The notes beneath the pieces were generated by a model. That model saw only the letters and a program-made list of their open reading frames with translations, had not been told where the DNA came from and made no database searches. Shown piece after piece: positions 1 through 11,813 of a stretch of 64,000 nucleotides of DNA. The position numbers were made by a program, and so were the translations under genes. Source of the stretch: Branchinecta lynchi (Eukaryota > Arthropoda > Branchiopoda > Anostraca > Branchinectidae); contig JAKZAP010000022.1 of assembly GCA_023053575.1 (NCBI GenBank), forward strand, positions 166,001 through 230,000. The letters run 5' to 3'. Numbering within the stretch: position 1 is the stretch's first letter; every line of letters begins with the position of its first letter.

Positions 1-1178
1 CTTGCCCAATCCGACCATCGTGGGGGAGGGGGAGTCGGCGGAATCCGGAAAATAGGGACATGCATAACTTTCAAATGGGTGATCGGAACTTCATCAAACT
101 TGATATCTGGAAAGGCCTCGTGTCTCAGATGTTTCATTTCAAATCCGGACCGGATAAGATGAATCTGGGGGGGGGAGTCGGAGGGGGGAACCGGAAATCG
201 TGCGAAAATCTCAGAGTGGAGGGATCGGGATGAAACTTGGTGGGAAGAACAAACACAAGCTCTAGATTCATAACTGACAGAAATGGGTCGGATTTGGACA
301 CTGTGGGGGGAGTTGGAGGGGGGTTCCAGAATTCCGGCGATCCGTTGTTAATGCAATTCCAGGTGGGCTGGGACTTGTCAGGCTTAGCAGGGACCCGACA
401 AGATTAACTTGGAAAGAGTCACTCGTCTGATCCGACCATCGCGGGAGACGGCGGAATCCGGAAATTAGTGGCATGCAGCATGCATAACTTTCGAAGGGGT
501 TATCGGATCTTAATGAAACTCGATATCTTGAAAGACCTCATGTCTCAGATGTCCCGTTTCAAGTCCGGGCCGGATCCGATGAACTGGGGGAGGGGGGGGT
601 CGAAGGGGAGAATCGGAAATCTTGTGACACGCAGAGTGGAGCGATCAGGATGAAACTTGGTGGGAAGTACAGGCACAAGTCCTAGGTGCATCAGTGACAG
701 AATAGCACCGGATTCGAGTACCGAGGGGGGGGAGGGCTGTAAGGAGGTGTCCGGAATTCCGGTTATGGTGAGTTAAGGTAGTTCCAGATGTGCTAGGACG
801 ATCAAACCTTTGCCGGAGCACTAGCCTAGAAACTTGACATCATTGGGTTAGACATCGTCACTTCTCCGATCCAACCATCCCAACTCATTTTAACCGCAAA
901 ATACAAAAAATACTTTTAAGCAAAATTTACTTTTCCACGATCGCCACGAGCACATGATCCTTTTTGCCTCAAGGATTTTGTTAGAAATTATTTTTAAGCA
1001 CCCTTAAAGTGCGCATCTAACCGAATAAGTGAAAAAAAAACTTGTGACCATCACTTCCATCCTCTGATCCAGCCTTACAAGTTTGGCGCATCTTAACCGA
1101 AAGTGAAAAAAATACTTTGGACCATCACTTCCATCTGACCCGGCCTTGCAAGTGCCATATGAGCTTCCAGCTCTTGTT
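1..1178 (-). mobile_element. Helitron/HINE-like tandem-repeat element, family A copy 1 (left part outside window)
   Basis: Seen: two long units of about 430 bp (from about 1 and 431) that share phrases such as GATGAAACTTGGTGGGAAG and ATCCGGACCGGAT with the family A copies at 27471-31113 and 62765-64000. The outer end at about 1141-1178 is the family's hairpin terminus in reverse (CAAGTGCCATATGAGCTT...AGCTCTTGTT). Between 860 and 1140 there is a shorter duplication of about 80 bp (the CATCACTTCCATC phrase twice). No coding capacity. The class assignment rests on hairpin ends, a tandem core and the lack of target duplication in the nested copies. Confidence 0.7.
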
Positions 1179-2009
1179 ATTATTTGTTTGGTTAAAATGA
1201 TAAGTGATAAACAAACAAATAAAATAGCTCGAAAAAAATGCCTATTCGAATCTCTTGTCAGATGTGTAAACCCCTGAGCAAAAAAAGAAATCATAAAAAA
1301 AAGTCCATAAACAACAATGGGAGCATGCCATGAAACAAGTGCGCAAGCGCTCAAACGTGTAAACGTGTTAGTAACCCTAGTTGCACAAGACAGTTTTCTC
1401 TCATGTTTAAATTTGCTTTAGTACAACTAGAGTACTTATTGTGTGCTTAAGTGTTTATTTATTTTTTTCATTTACTCCGCTTGAAATAAATGACTTATTA
1501 GACCCACCCCCTGTTTTCTTTTCTTTTGTTTTCTTTCTTTCTCGTTCCTTCTTTCTCTTAATTTCTCTCTCCTTTTATTTAAAGTTGAAACCATAGGTTA
1601 TTTTTTTCCTCTCCTCTTTTTTTTCTCTTTAAATATAATGTTTAGTTAGTTGATTCTGTTTGATCTTTAAGTTATTATCGGATATTTCCCTGCCCTAGCC
1701 AAGCCCTACATTTGTGCTTTCCTGGCAGGAATGTAAATTGTGTATTTTTTGTGTCTTTAAATATAGTCCAATGAAACTGAAAATGAAACTGAAACTTACA
1801 TACTTACAGCGGACCAAAATTTGTGGACGGTACCAGAGAAAGAGAAACGATAAAGCCGAAGTAAAGAAATAAACAACAGAAGAAAAAGTCGACAATAATA
1901 GCGAATGAGCCCTCGTGATGGAGACGCATTCGTTGTTTCATGATTCCTAATAATAATAGTACAAGAATTATACGCCAATGCTGTTACTACACAAAATTGC
2001 ACCGTCCTT

Positions 2010-2290
2010 GCTCCAATGACGGCAAAGTTGCGAACTTAGTCACTAGGCAATCTGAGCCCAGTTTCCCATTAACGGGGACGGCGGGGAGGTGCAACTCCAA
2101 AAAGCTCTTCCAGGTCTAGAAGCGCACTAAATTTCTTAGTAATATCTCCAGCTGTCGTCAAGTTAGAAACATCAATTACTGGGCAACCTGGGCCCAATCG
2201 CAACTCCAGTAGCGGTCAAGTTACGAAGATTACTCACTGTAATCTGGGCCCAATTGCCCCTGATCCTGGCGGGCCCGGGGACCTCCAAAA
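2010..2290. repeat. Degenerate short tandem duplication
   Basis: Two to three diverged copies of a segment containing GTCAAGTTAG/GCAAAGTTGCG followed by CTGGGCCCA and GGGGACCTCC phrases. No coding signal seen. The upstream stretch 1179-2010 is AT- and pyrimidine-rich intron sequence in which I see no gene. Confidence 0.35.
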
Positions 2291-2326
2291 GGTACAACCC
2301 GACCTCAATGCCGACAAGTACACCAA

Positions 2327-2631
2327 GAGCGTGTTCCATCCTACTTACCGTAGTTACTACGCATGACGTCACGAATTCCGGATTTTTGCCGTCAAGGCTG
2401 GAACGATTTTTCTATTTTCCCGCAGGATTTCACGCCAGGGGTGAATCCGACCAATCACTTTACAGAGATGCGTAGTTACTCCGCTTACTACGCTCCCGAG
2501 CATGGTAAGCAAATAGTAACTATTAGTTACTATTCCGACAAGGTTGGAACGGTGAGCGTAGTAACTTTTCGTGAGGATGGAACGGAAATAGTAACTAATA
2601 GTAACTACTGTTAGAAGGGTGGAACACGCTC
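2327..2631. mobile_element. MITE family C, copy 1, with 3-bp target duplication CAA
   Basis: A 305-bp element starting GAGCGTGTTCCATCC and ending GGTGGAACACGCTC, i.e. terminal inverted repeats, flanked by CAA at 2324-2326 and 2632-2634. The interior is rich in GTAACTA/TAGTTAC and is partly self-complementary. Full copies lie at 48340, 56129 and 57336, each with its own 3-bp duplication, and a damaged copy near 45260. Open frames across it are shared between copies only because the DNA is shared. The superfamily is unclear: a 3-bp duplication fits PIF/Harbinger, CACTA or Academ, but the duplicated triplets are not all TWA. Confidence 0.85.
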
Positions 2632-2775
2632 CAAGTTTCAGTTTGATACCTGTGACGGCTCACGAGTTATGAACTCCTCAAAAACCGGTGAAAAGAATTT
2701 TCAGAACATAACTGGGGACTGACGAAGTCGGCACAGATAATTACTAATGAAGAAATATCGTTTTCAATATCGATA

Positions 2776-3438
2776 TTGGCTCTTGGTAGTGAACAATTTA
2801 TATCTAAGCTAGAATTATTTTCGAATAGTAAAGAAAGTGTTAATAGTATAGTACAAGAGTTAGGCAATTTAATTCATGGAACAGCACAGGCTGTCATAGG
2901 GAATGGAGCAAAGAGATTGATTAAAAATAAGGATTTTTTTGATGATGAATGTAAATCGAAAAAGCGTGAGATAACAGAGATATTAGAAAGAGTCAATAAC
3001 CCTGAAATACATGAGAAAGTGAAAGAGGAAATGTTGGTTAAGTATAGGAACCAGAGGCGAGAATATAAGAAATTAATTAAGGTAAAGAAAATGGAAAAGG
3101 TTAGGTTAGAACAGGTAGAAACTCGGAAATTATTTAGAGAGTGTAATATGAAAGAGTTTTGGAAGATAGTAAGAAAGAGGGAAACAACAATAGATAGACC
3201 GACCCCCAGGATTGATTCGTGGCCTAAGTATTTTGAAGACATGAATGGAGAATGTACTTCGCTGGGAACATTGGAAGATTCACTGCAAGAAAAATCTGAC
3301 GAAATACAGCTACCCATGAAGGAGTTTGACTATGAGGTTGACGGGAGAAATTCGGCACGAAGAGTTAGAGAGTGCACTGGAGAATACTCAAGGAGGAAGC
3401 GCACCGGGAATAGATGGAGTTCCTTCGTTATTGTTTAA
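2776..3438 (+). pseudogene. LINE ORF2, region between endonuclease and reverse transcriptase
   Basis: A lysine/glutamate-rich open frame of 220 codons with FFDDECKSKKREI, the pattern (WFDxECxxxRR) that separates endonuclease from reverse transcriptase in many LINEs, and KEFWKIVRKR further on. The first ATG at 2776 is probably not a real start, because upstream coding sequence is truncated. Near 3340 the homologous reading passes into the frame of the next ORF, so this and 3326-5272 were one protein separated by a frameshift. The last 30 or so codons here are out-of-frame shadow. Confidence 0.7.
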
Positions 3439-5272
3439 AAGATTCTCGGTATTTTTTATTCCATTACTAGTTTGTTTATTTAATAGAATTAGGATAGAAA
3501 GTGAGTGGCCGGAGCTGTGGAAAACATCGTTAGTGTTACCATTCTTCAAGAAAGGAAGCCCAACGTTGCACGATAATTATCGACCTATATCCCTAGTACC
3601 GTCATTGAGTAAAGTACTTGAAAAGATTTTAGATGTAAGATTAGGGAGATGGTTAGATACGTATAAAGTTATTAAAGAGGAACAAGGAGGATTTAGGCAA
3701 GGATACAGTACATCTGATAGGGTATTCATTTTGCAGGGATTAATAGAAAAATATGGGACGGGAAAGAATAAGTTGTTTGTAGCATTTTTAGACTTAAATA
3801 AGGCATTCGATAGAGTGGACAGACTTTTGCTAGGAAATATATTAATAGAAATAGGGTTGCCGGTTATGTTCGTAAAATTGATAGTTAGTATGTATAGTGG
3901 AACAAAAGGAATTGTTAAAATATTAGGTGTAGGGATCTCGACGGTTTTTGAAAATAAGATAGGAGTAAAACAGGGGAGTACCCTGTCACCGAGGCTATTT
4001 GCATTATTCATTAATGATTTAATAGAATTTTTAGAAAAGCGATGGGCACCGACAGTAATCCTAGGTTCAATAAAATTGTCAGTACTGCTTTTTGCTGACG
4101 ATACGGCGTTGGTGGCAAAATCGGCAAACGAACTACAAATTTTAATAAATTTGGTTGAAGAGTATTTACTATCTAAAAAACTTCAAATTAATATAAAAAA
4201 GACGGAAGTTGTAATTTTCAGAAAAAAATCAAAGGGTACGGGCGATGAAGAACATAAATTTTATTTTGGAGGTAAAGAATTGAAAGTAAGTGAAACATAT
4301 AAGTATCTTGGGTTTATTTTATCGAGTAATGGAAGTTGGAAAACGCATATAAAAGAAATGGTAACTAGAGGAAAAATAGCATCAGCAGCAATATTCAGAA
4401 ACAGGGCATTAATGGGTTTACAAGATCTGAAGATACATAAACAAATATTTACATCGAAAGTGATGCCAGTGTTTCATTATGGGGCTGAATTATGGGGATT
4501 TGATGCCGCTACACAACTGGAGTCGATTCAGTTGCAGTACTACAAAAGAGTATATGGATTGCACCAGACAACACATTCCCAAGCTTTAAAAGGTGACCTC
4601 GGAATATTTTCTGTTAGAAAATGTAGGCTAATCCAGATGCTTAGATTCTGGCTTAAGTTAGTTGGAATGCCAGAAACTAGATTAGTCAAGGCTGCGTATA
4701 GTGAGCTTCTTAAAATGGGTAAGAAAAGAACTTGGCCGTTCCAGATTAAAGCACTGCTGGATGAAGTAGGGCTATCACTTGTGTGGAACGATGGCCTAGG
4801 ACCAACAACGGATCACAGTGGAATTATAAAGAAGGTGATTGAGATTTTGCAGGACCAGGAGAGCCAGCAATGGCGGGGCGCGGTTGAAAGGTCAGAATCG
4901 CTAGTGTTATATAAATCCGCAAAATCTATTTTTGGAGCGGAGTATTATTTTAAACTAAATTTGCCTAATAAGTACCTCAGATACTGGATTCAGCTGAGAG
5001 CGAATTGCCTACCAGTACATAGGAAACTTAAATTTTTAAAAAGGAAAAATGGAGAACCGAGTTTGGCGACACCCTGCCCTATATGTAATGAAGGGAATGA
5101 CGATTTGGAGCACTTTTTGCTGAAGTGTCATGAGCTTTCTGATTTAAGGGTGTCTCTGCTTGGGGGGAATTTGCGGCTTCCAGACATCTTGGAGTGTACA
5201 TCGGCGCAGATAATATGTAAAGTGTGTAGATTTATCGATGAAGGAGTGAAATTTCGAGAGAATAGAAGTTGA
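3326..5272 (+). CDS. LINE reverse transcriptase with C-terminal zinc knuckle (partial ORF2)
   Basis: A 648-codon frame. It would copy element RNA into the genome by target-primed reverse transcription. Reverse transcriptase blocks appear in order: SAPGIDGVP, NYRPISLVPSLSKVLE, GFRQGYST, FLDLNKAFDRVD (catalytic Asp), KQGSTLSPRLFALFIND, and LLFADDTALV with the catalytic FADD box near residue 255. A thumb region with YKYLGFIL follows. Near the C-terminus CPICNEGNDDLEHFLLKC is a CCHC-type knuckle typical of LINE ORF2. No RNase H domain is evident. The stop is 80 bp before the tail. The N-terminus is not a true start; it continues the frameshifted 2776-3438. I do not assign a clade. Confidence 0.88.
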   Translation: MTMRLTGEIRHEELESALENTQGGSAPGIDGVPSLLFKRFSVFFIPLLVCLFNRIRIESEWPELWKTSLVLPFFKKGSPTLHDNYRPISLVPSLSKVLEKILDVRLGRWLDTYKVIKEEQGGFRQGYSTSDRVFILQGLIEKYGTGKNKLFVAFLDLNKAFDRVDRLLLGNILIEIGLPVMFVKLIVSMYSGTKGIVKILGVGISTVFENKIGVKQGSTLSPRLFALFINDLIEFLEKRWAPTVILGSIKLSVLLFADDTALVAKSANELQILINLVEEYLLSKKLQINIKKTEVVIFRKKSKGTGDEEHKFYFGGKELKVSETYKYLGFILSSNGSWKTHIKEMVTRGKIASAAIFRNRALMGLQDLKIHKQIFTSKVMPVFHYGAELWGFDAATQLESIQLQYYKRVYGLHQTTHSQALKGDLGIFSVRKCRLIQMLRFWLKLVGMPETRLVKAAYSELLKMGKKRTWPFQIKALLDEVGLSLVWNDGLGPTTDHSGIIKKVIEILQDQESQQWRGAVERSESLVLYKSAKSIFGAEYYFKLNLPNKYLRYWIQLRANCLPVHRKLKFLKRKNGEPSLATPCPICNEGNDDLEHFLLKCHELSDLRVSLLGGNLRLPDILECTSAQIICKVCRFIDEGVKFRENRS

Positions 5273-5372
5273 ATTTTTGTTATATTTTGTTTAATTTAGT
5301 TGGTTAATAAGTGTATAACCTGTTCATGTATATGGCCTCTGGCTTTAAATACAGATTATTATTATTATTACA

Positions 5373-6260
5373 AAGGAAGTTTTAGCAGCCCTTGGAGTGA
5401 GCATCTTAACCACAAAGTCAAACAGATGGGCACCATTTCTCCTGCACAGGGGAATCTCCTACACAGGTGAAAAAGAATCCCGTGTATAGGTAAAACCAGC
5501 CACACCGGCCGCAAGGGTGGATCCTTCACAAATGAACACTCGTCACAAAAAATCCGACTCATTATTTATTCTTCGGTGCGTTTATTTTATTTTTTCAGAT
5601 GAAGACGGGATTTTTTAGTTTTAGGTGAGTTGTTCCGACCATGAACTAATACCGTCTGTTTTCTTGCTAGAAGTCGACGGTCCTGGAGGAAAGTATAGAA
5701 CATAAAGCAGACCCTAGTTTTAATGTTTAACTGAGAAGCCAACTTACTTTTGTGTCATTTAATTACTGAATTATTTGGATTCTGCTAAGTGATTTTTTAT
5801 TTTCCACTATCTGTTCTTGACGTTCAGAATATCTGAGGCAGTCCCCACAACGTAAATTCTACTATGACGCAAAGAAATTTAATCTCAACACAAACGCGGC
5901 TTTTCAGTGGACAGTGGTGACTTTAATAAAGACTGTCTAGTGCCTGAACAAAAAAAAAATTCATAAACCTTTCGCTTAAGGCGTACAACACAGATACAAG
6001 GGCATAGAGGTACCACAAATGACAAGGAAATTCCACTATCTGAAAATCTATTCCTCGTGAATATCGGAACAACGAAATAGCGCATTTTCAGCGGGTCTTC
6101 AAGCCAATATAAGTGTACAAGTGATGGGTAACTAGATTGTTATATCCCAGCCCTTTTCGGACAAACTTTAAAGTATACGACTATTTAGAATATTGTAACA
6201 TAAACAGAAAACAGTGCGAGGCCTTTAAACTTAGAAAAATTGAGTCTAAATGAATCGTAC
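5373..6260. other. Intron stretch without a recognised gene
   Basis: No exon, RNA gene or clear element end was recognised apart from the dispersed repeat at 5985-6180. I looked here on the minus strand for the rest of the Axin DIX domain and did not find it. Confidence 0.4.
5985..6180 (+). repeat. Dispersed repeat D, copy 1
   Basis: Shares a series of phrases with 53570-53745 in the same order: AGAGGTACCACAAA, CGAAGTAACGCATTTT/CGAAATAGCGCATTTT, a ...GGGT.TTCA.GCC segment, AAGTGATG.GTAACTAGA.TGTT and CGG.CAAACTT. Diverged, non-coding, origin unknown. Confidence 0.55.
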
Positions 6261-6488
6261 CTATAATTCCCATGCCTTCCTTTTGGTAGTAGCTTCTTGA
6301 ACTGGTACAGCGTCACGCTCAGTCCGTTCACCCGGGTTCGATACGGAACCTTTTCATCGCAAAAGGTAAACGTTACGGTTGTCTGGTCAGGCTGATTGAC
6401 GGAAGTGGGAACGGAGGGACGGGACCGACGGACGTTCGGAACGGCGGCAGACATTGATGCGGTTATCTCTGCCGGAGTACTGCTCATC
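6261..6488 (-). CDS. axin: Axin exon: start of the DIX domain
   Basis: A 228-bp internal exon with acceptor TTTTTGCAG before 6488 and donor GTACGA after 6261. The product contains TTVTFTFCDEKVPYRTRVNG and VTLYQFKKLL then GNYRY, matching the first strands of the Axin DIX domain (Y/F-F-C-x-E-x-(I/V)-PYRT...VTLxQFKxLL...G-x-YRY). Established knowledge: DIX mediates head-to-tail polymerisation of Axin and pairing with Dishevelled. It enters in the phase left by exon 11814-12060 (two bases carried over) and ends two bases into a codon. The second half of DIX must be in a further exon that I could not find down to position 1. Upstream in the exon is a Ser/Pro-rich linker. Confidence 0.9.
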
Positions 6489-7600
6489 CTGCAAAAACAT
6501 CCGACGGGATTAGAAAGGATTTGTCTTTCTATAAAGGAAAGGAAATTAGAAATAGGAAGTGTAATAACTATCCAGAGAATGTTCAACTTCTATCAAAAGC
6601 AAACTGACCGAAAAACCGGGAGAGATATATAGAAGGAGTTGCAGAAGATGAGAAGATGTTATTGTAAGTAAGCGAAGCACCTGCTTTATTTGCCAAAGTT
6701 ATACCATTCCCACATGCTAACGGAGCGTTTCCAAGTTAAAGAAGCAAACGTCACACTTTTGGAAATTTCGTAGGCTCTGCCAAAAATCATGGACAACTGG
6801 GCACAGCCAGCGCACGACCCTCGACATTCTTTTCTGGCCGATGAATGAAAATTGTATACTCTGGTTTGTTGTGTTTTATTTACTTCTTTTATTTTACTTT
6901 ACATAATGGCGCTTTTCAAATGGCGGGTCAGAAATAAATTAATTACTTACTTATTACTTATATAGGACTGCTTCACCTTCACCCAAGTTTGCTTTGTGCT
7001 AATTTAGTTAAGTACTGAAGATGGACAGTGGTCAAAGTCGCAAGGGCTCTTTGTTGATCCGAGATCCTTCTTTAGTGTCTTTATTCTTCTTTTTTCTCTC
7101 CTCTTTATTTATTTGTTTGGTTTGTGTCCCTTAAGACTATATGAATAAAGAATAAGCCCCACCCGTTGCCAGGCCTTATGTGAGGCCTATTCGTGGGGCC
7201 ATAAAGAGTTGATGGCGTTTATTATTTTGTATGAATAAAACTGAAACTAAACTAAACTAAAGAAAAGGAGGATGGCAACGCATATTTTATTTATTATATT
7301 TCTTATACTCCTCTTGTATGCTTCGAGGGATAGTAAACACTAATAATAATAATTATCGATCCGAAAATATGGTCAATTACACTTAAAGTACAACATGTCG
7401 GACCGAGTGCCCTTAGTCCAGTAATGCATATCTCAAGTGAGATGCCGAGCAATAGGGGAGAGATCTGGTGATTGGTCTGCGGTAAATGGAGGCGTGGATT
7501 TGCCCCTGTCCAATCATGGTCAGTTCCCATCACGTCAGAAACGTCATGTAATGAAAGAATCCGAGAAACCTGTTTTCGCGGTGGATGAGAACTTGTTTTG
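6489..7600. other. Intron stretch; possible LINE 3' tail at about 7030-7260
   Basis: No gene recognised. Around 7130-7260 the sequence reads like the 3' end of a retroelement: AATAAA-type signals and a simple tail GAAACTAAACTAAACTAAAG. This is only a resemblance and no coding part is attached. Confidence 0.3.
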
Positions 7601-7601
7601 A

Positions 7602-8231
7602 GTGAAACTTACTGATAACACAGACTATGGTGAGGGTTTATCAGGAAAAGCATTTATCAGGAATCGATCAGATTATTTATCAGGGAACTTTTGCTCAGGG
7701 AATCTACAGCAATCTAGCAAGAGGAATCTATCGGAGCTTGACTCAGGGAATTTACTAGGGGCTGAATCGGGGGATCTACCAGACTATGCCCACGAAATCT
7801 ACCAGAATCTGGCTCAAGAACTCTGCCGGAATTTTGCTGCTTACCGGATAAGTAGATTCGCAGCTTACTGGGATGACCCCGGAACGCAACTTATCAGAGT
7901 GATTCGCGAAGACAGACAACACAGCGTACCGGAACGCTCACCGGATAATTCCAGTAAGCTCTTAAACTTCTGTTGCTCTCAAGAATTAGGTAGCCTACCG
8001 AAATTTACATCATTTCCAACTACTAATATTGTTCCAGGAATAATACCACAGTATCGGTTTCAACTTGGCTTCCCGATTTCTGCGAGTAACTCTTGCCTAA
8101 CTTCGAATTTTAAAGTGAAGAATCCTTTGGAAACTTTAAATGGTAAAATCCAGAACTTTCATAAAAAGGCTGACAACTTTCTTCTTCATCACAACCTTTT
8201 CCCTTTTTTCACAAAAAAGCGGCCTGATTAG
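7602..8231 (+). other. 209-codon open frame of doubtful coding status
   Basis: The first 250 bp are built from degenerate repeats of a short phrase like TTATCAGGGAATC/TCTATCGG, which by itself keeps the frame open and gives a Ser/Asn/Leu-rich peptide. I recognise no domain. Downstream there is an (ATA)n stretch near 8403-8419 that looks like a retroelement tail, so this may be the end of a non-coding repeat copy rather than a gene. Confidence 0.2.
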
Positions 8232-8419
8232 TTTGTTTATTTTGAGCTTCATTTTTTTTTTTCATGTACTTCGTTGTATATTTAGTAGGCTAATTTGTCT
8301 TTAACGGTCAGCTGTTTATTAGTATGTAAGTGTGTGTGAGTTTGACTGACATGTTGTTGTTCCTTTTTATACATTACTCTTCAGTTTTGAAAGATTCAGA
8401 TAAATAATAATAATAATAA

Positions 8420-9970
8420 CAGCTTTCTCGACTCCTTTTCGGTGATAAGGAAGAGTTCAAAAACAAGTTAGCCTTGTTCCGACATGATCTCGAAAGTCGC
8501 TCGCAGACCCTCGAAACAAACAAAGTTTGAAGACATATTCGAAGTCTTCATGAACTGACAGATGTCGTACCATTAGTATGGAAAGCGTTCAAGCTGGCTA
8601 CGACAATCCATTTTACCGCATCCAAATTGTACAGGGGAAGGAATTTTTAGCAAGATAAAGTTGGTTAAGACCACCTTGCGTTCAACAATGGCTGACCAGC
8701 GTCTCGAAAGTCTGTTACTAATCGCATGTGAACCGATCTAGTTGACAAATCTGAAATTGGACGTGTGTGTGACAAGCCTAAACGCTTATAACGTGACGAA
8801 CAAATGTGCAGTGTGGGTTGAAGGTCGAAGATTTTTTAGTTTTTTTTTGTTTTTTTTGTTTTTTTTCCCGTAGCATCTTTTGTAATTTAACTTATTTTTA
8901 TATTACTTAAAAGCTAAGAAATCATATTTCGTACTTTTTGTGGCTACTCCTCCATCCCTCAGTGACGTTACTTTTAATATATTTTTACCCAATTTTAACT
9001 ATTCACGTCACCTAACTTTTTAAATTAACCCATATTTTATTTAAGATTTTTCGCCCGCAATATTTGGAAATTAATTCTCTCCTTTGGATCTTTTTAAAAA
9101 TTTCTTTAACTACATTTTCTTTAAACGACTAAATATAAACTATTAAAAAATAAACACTTAAATAAAAAAAATAAAGATCCTCAACACCTTCACACACCAA
9201 GTCATCAACCCCAGCTATTTACTGGCACAAACACAAGGACAAAAGACAACACAATAAACCAGAAAATTTATTTCAATATATATACAAAATTTAATCTTCC
9301 GTTCCGGCTACTGAAATATACAACTCTTCAAACTCTTCAAACTTAAATACTTTACTGGAAACGGTAAAAAAAAACTAAAATAAAAAACGCCCACGACTGC
9401 AAGGGGCTGCTCCCATCATTAACACATTCAACTAAAAACATCACTAAAAAATAAAAAATCATTTAACTAACATATTTAAAAATACACTGATCACTATATA
9501 CATCATTTAAATAACATATTTTAAAATACATTGATCACTATCTAATAATTATAATCAACTCAACACATTCACTGGGCCTTGCGTTATTGGGCATTTTTTA
9601 TAATTCTTATAAAAAAAACAAATTTCCAGTAAAAAAAACAAAAGTTTTAAGTGACATTGTTACATCAAAATCGCAAGAGTTCACAAAGTTGTGAACATGT
9701 CACTACTTTTATATTTCCCTTCGTTTTCAACATATTTAATCTCTTCCAGCTCAATCACCGGGTTCTAGGCAACATTTGATAAATGAAATCGTCACTTTAT
9801 CCTTTTCCAATCATGATTTAACTAATTTAAGTAAATCAATCAATCAACCAAATTTATTTCTAAATAGCTTAAAGATATAAGAGGAAATAAGAATATCTTC
9901 AAGGGATTTTCAACTGCGTCAAAAAAAAATTGTCACGCGACTGCAGCATTTTGTAAGTTATGGTCACAAA
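8420..9970. repeat. AT-rich intron; 45-bp direct duplication at about 9455-9550
   Basis: No gene seen. The stretch is mostly homopolymer-rich A/T. Near 9455-9550 the phrase CATTTAACTAACATATTTAA...ACTGATCACTAT occurs twice in tandem with small changes (CATTTAAATAACATATTTTA...ATTGATCACTAT). Confidence 0.5.
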
Positions 9971-9981
9971 CATGTGGCCCA

Positions 9982-10046
9982 TTCGTTAGTGTTGGCAACT
10001 GAAGCCGAAGGTCACGGGTTCGAACCCCGTCCGAGGAGCATTTGTT
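9982..10046 (+). tRNA. tRNA-like sequence (SINE head or tRNA pseudogene)
   Basis: A perfect T arm is visible (stem ACGGG/CCCGT with loop TTCGAAC, a consensus B box). Upstream of it is an anticodon-type arm (TTGGC / loop AACTGAA / GCCGA), whose central triplet would be CTG, and the A-box-like GTTAGTGTTGG. Position 33 is not T and no matching acceptor stem can be drawn, so a functional tRNA is unlikely. A tRNA-derived SINE is the best reading. Confidence 0.4.
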
Positions 10047-11813
10047 TCTTTCATTTCACTACTGAAACGCTGTTCTGAGGCGAAAGCTAGGGTTCTAAAA
10101 CAAAATTGCAGAAGCACACGCGTCCGTTACGTTAACGTACCATAGCAAATAGCAGGCCCAATATGTGACAAAGACAGAGGGACGCTGCTTCCCAGAGACT
10201 AGAAAGACCACCCATAAACTCGACTGATCGTTACCTGAAATCCTGTGTACCTTCTTTAACCAATATTTGAATTCTAGTTAAGTCAAATTTTTTTAAGTTG
10301 TAAGTATAGATGAAATGTCTGCTTATGTCATTGTCATGTTTTATTTGCGTGAACGACGATCCAGTGCTAGCATGTGTAATACAGGCTAAGGAAATAAAGT
10401 ACATTATTATTATAATTATGAACACGTACCTTTGTTTATTGGCATGGGGGTAAACGCTACTCAACCCCGAGTCGGAGCCCCATACGGAGCCGTGAGGGCC
10501 GAGGGTAGCGAGAGGGACCACCGCAGATCTTTCAAGAGACTCCGACCGTGAAGAGCTGTATCCCCCGTGCTTCCGACCTCTCCTAAAAGAAGTAATTTCA
10601 ATAAAAACAAATTGTGAAAAGCTTCGTTTCACAGCTTTTCTTAGCTTAACCCTGAAGAGGGCCCTTGCCAAGAAAGACCTTTAAATCGCTAGCATGAAAC
10701 TAAGCTGACGTATCCGTATAGCACCGTCAAATACTAATGATTAGCAATTAGCTTGGGCTGAAGGAATAATATCTGTTTTGTGAATCTTTGTATCATTTCT
10801 TTGAAAAGTTCCACATGCCCAGAAGGCTACCTCTGCCCAGTTGCGTCTGCTATGGCAGGAAAAGCCAAGACCACATGCAAAATAAGAACAACAAAAAACA
10901 AGCCTTCCAATCACGTAAAAAGCTAAACACAAAATGCAGGGCACTCCACTCCAGGAAAACGCTACAATACAAAATATAAGAGAAACGTTTGAGCTACGAG
11001 AAAGTATCCCCACATATAATTTTATACATAATATAGTTTTCGCTCTGCGATGTGAGGGTAAAAATATAGGTTAAAAAATTATAATAATATATGTAACTCT
11101 CTCAGTCCCAATAAGGATACTTGCTTCGGACACTCCGCCCTTCTGGTGTTCTCGGGGCCGCTCTGACAGACTTGGTCTGCTGGGACCTACACACGTTCAT
11201 GCAACTTTTGTGTTGCTCATGTTTCTCTCCCTTTGTTTTGTTATTGATTTATTTGTTCCCCTTCTTCCCTCTTCTTTCGAAAACTTTTCCTCCATTAATA
11301 GTGATCTCCATAGTCATCATATACCAGGGGCATCAAATCTGGTACACCCATTCCGAAATACGATTAGAGCTTCTGAGAAATGTTGCCCCCTCTGTCTGGT
11401 ATGTAATTCCAGTCGAAATTAGAAATTCGAGTCATATGGCTATCCTTCAAGGCTACGGCGGAGAGATTTTTCCTTGCAAAAGAATACTAATGATGCTTGA
11501 GTGTTTTTTGTAAGCAGAATGTTTGCTGTACATGTATGAATGGCATGTAGAATAATGTAAAAATAGTATGACCAGAATATGTAGAATCGAGGAGACTGCC
11601 GCCTGCGGCCAACAAGCCCTTTGGCGCTTTCTTAGCAGGTGTTGCAAAATGTTTTGTATGCATGTGTAAAATAAAATGTAATCTAAAAAACAAAATCTCA
11701 TCTCTAAGTCTGCGAGTGGCCCTAGTTGTTCCTTAGTTCAATCAATCAACAAATAAATAAATATTATAATAATAAATGGTAGAGTTTTTAGAGCAACTGA
11801 ATGTACGACTAAC
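10047..11813. other. Intron stretch without a recognised gene
   Basis: Several open frames of 60-146 codons occur on both strands but none shows a domain, conserved motif or splice-consistent exon. I see no defined mobile-element end. Confidence 0.4.

Larger units (their letters stand above)
2700..5372 (+). mobile_element. 5'-truncated non-LTR retrotransposon (LINE)
   Basis: The body encodes the linker, reverse transcriptase and C-terminal zinc knuckle of a LINE ORF2. The endonuclease expected upstream is missing, so the copy is 5'-truncated near 2700. The 3' end is an (ATT)n tail at about 5355-5370 after a short untranslated region containing TATGGCCTCTGGC, the usual end of a target-primed insertion. 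It lies antisense to Axin inside the intron downstream of exon 6261-6488. I did not find a clear target duplication. Confidence 0.85.

Noticed and set aside
2363..2614. Open frame whose peptide also appears at 56065-56397 and 57416-57646
   Set aside because: The shared peptide comes from copies of MITE family C. The DNA is equally conserved in all frames and the frame does not have coding features, so it is not a gene.
7602..8231. 209-codon open frame as a protein-coding gene
   Set aside because: Low-complexity repeat origin, no domain, no splice or promoter evidence; kept only as a low-confidence stretch.
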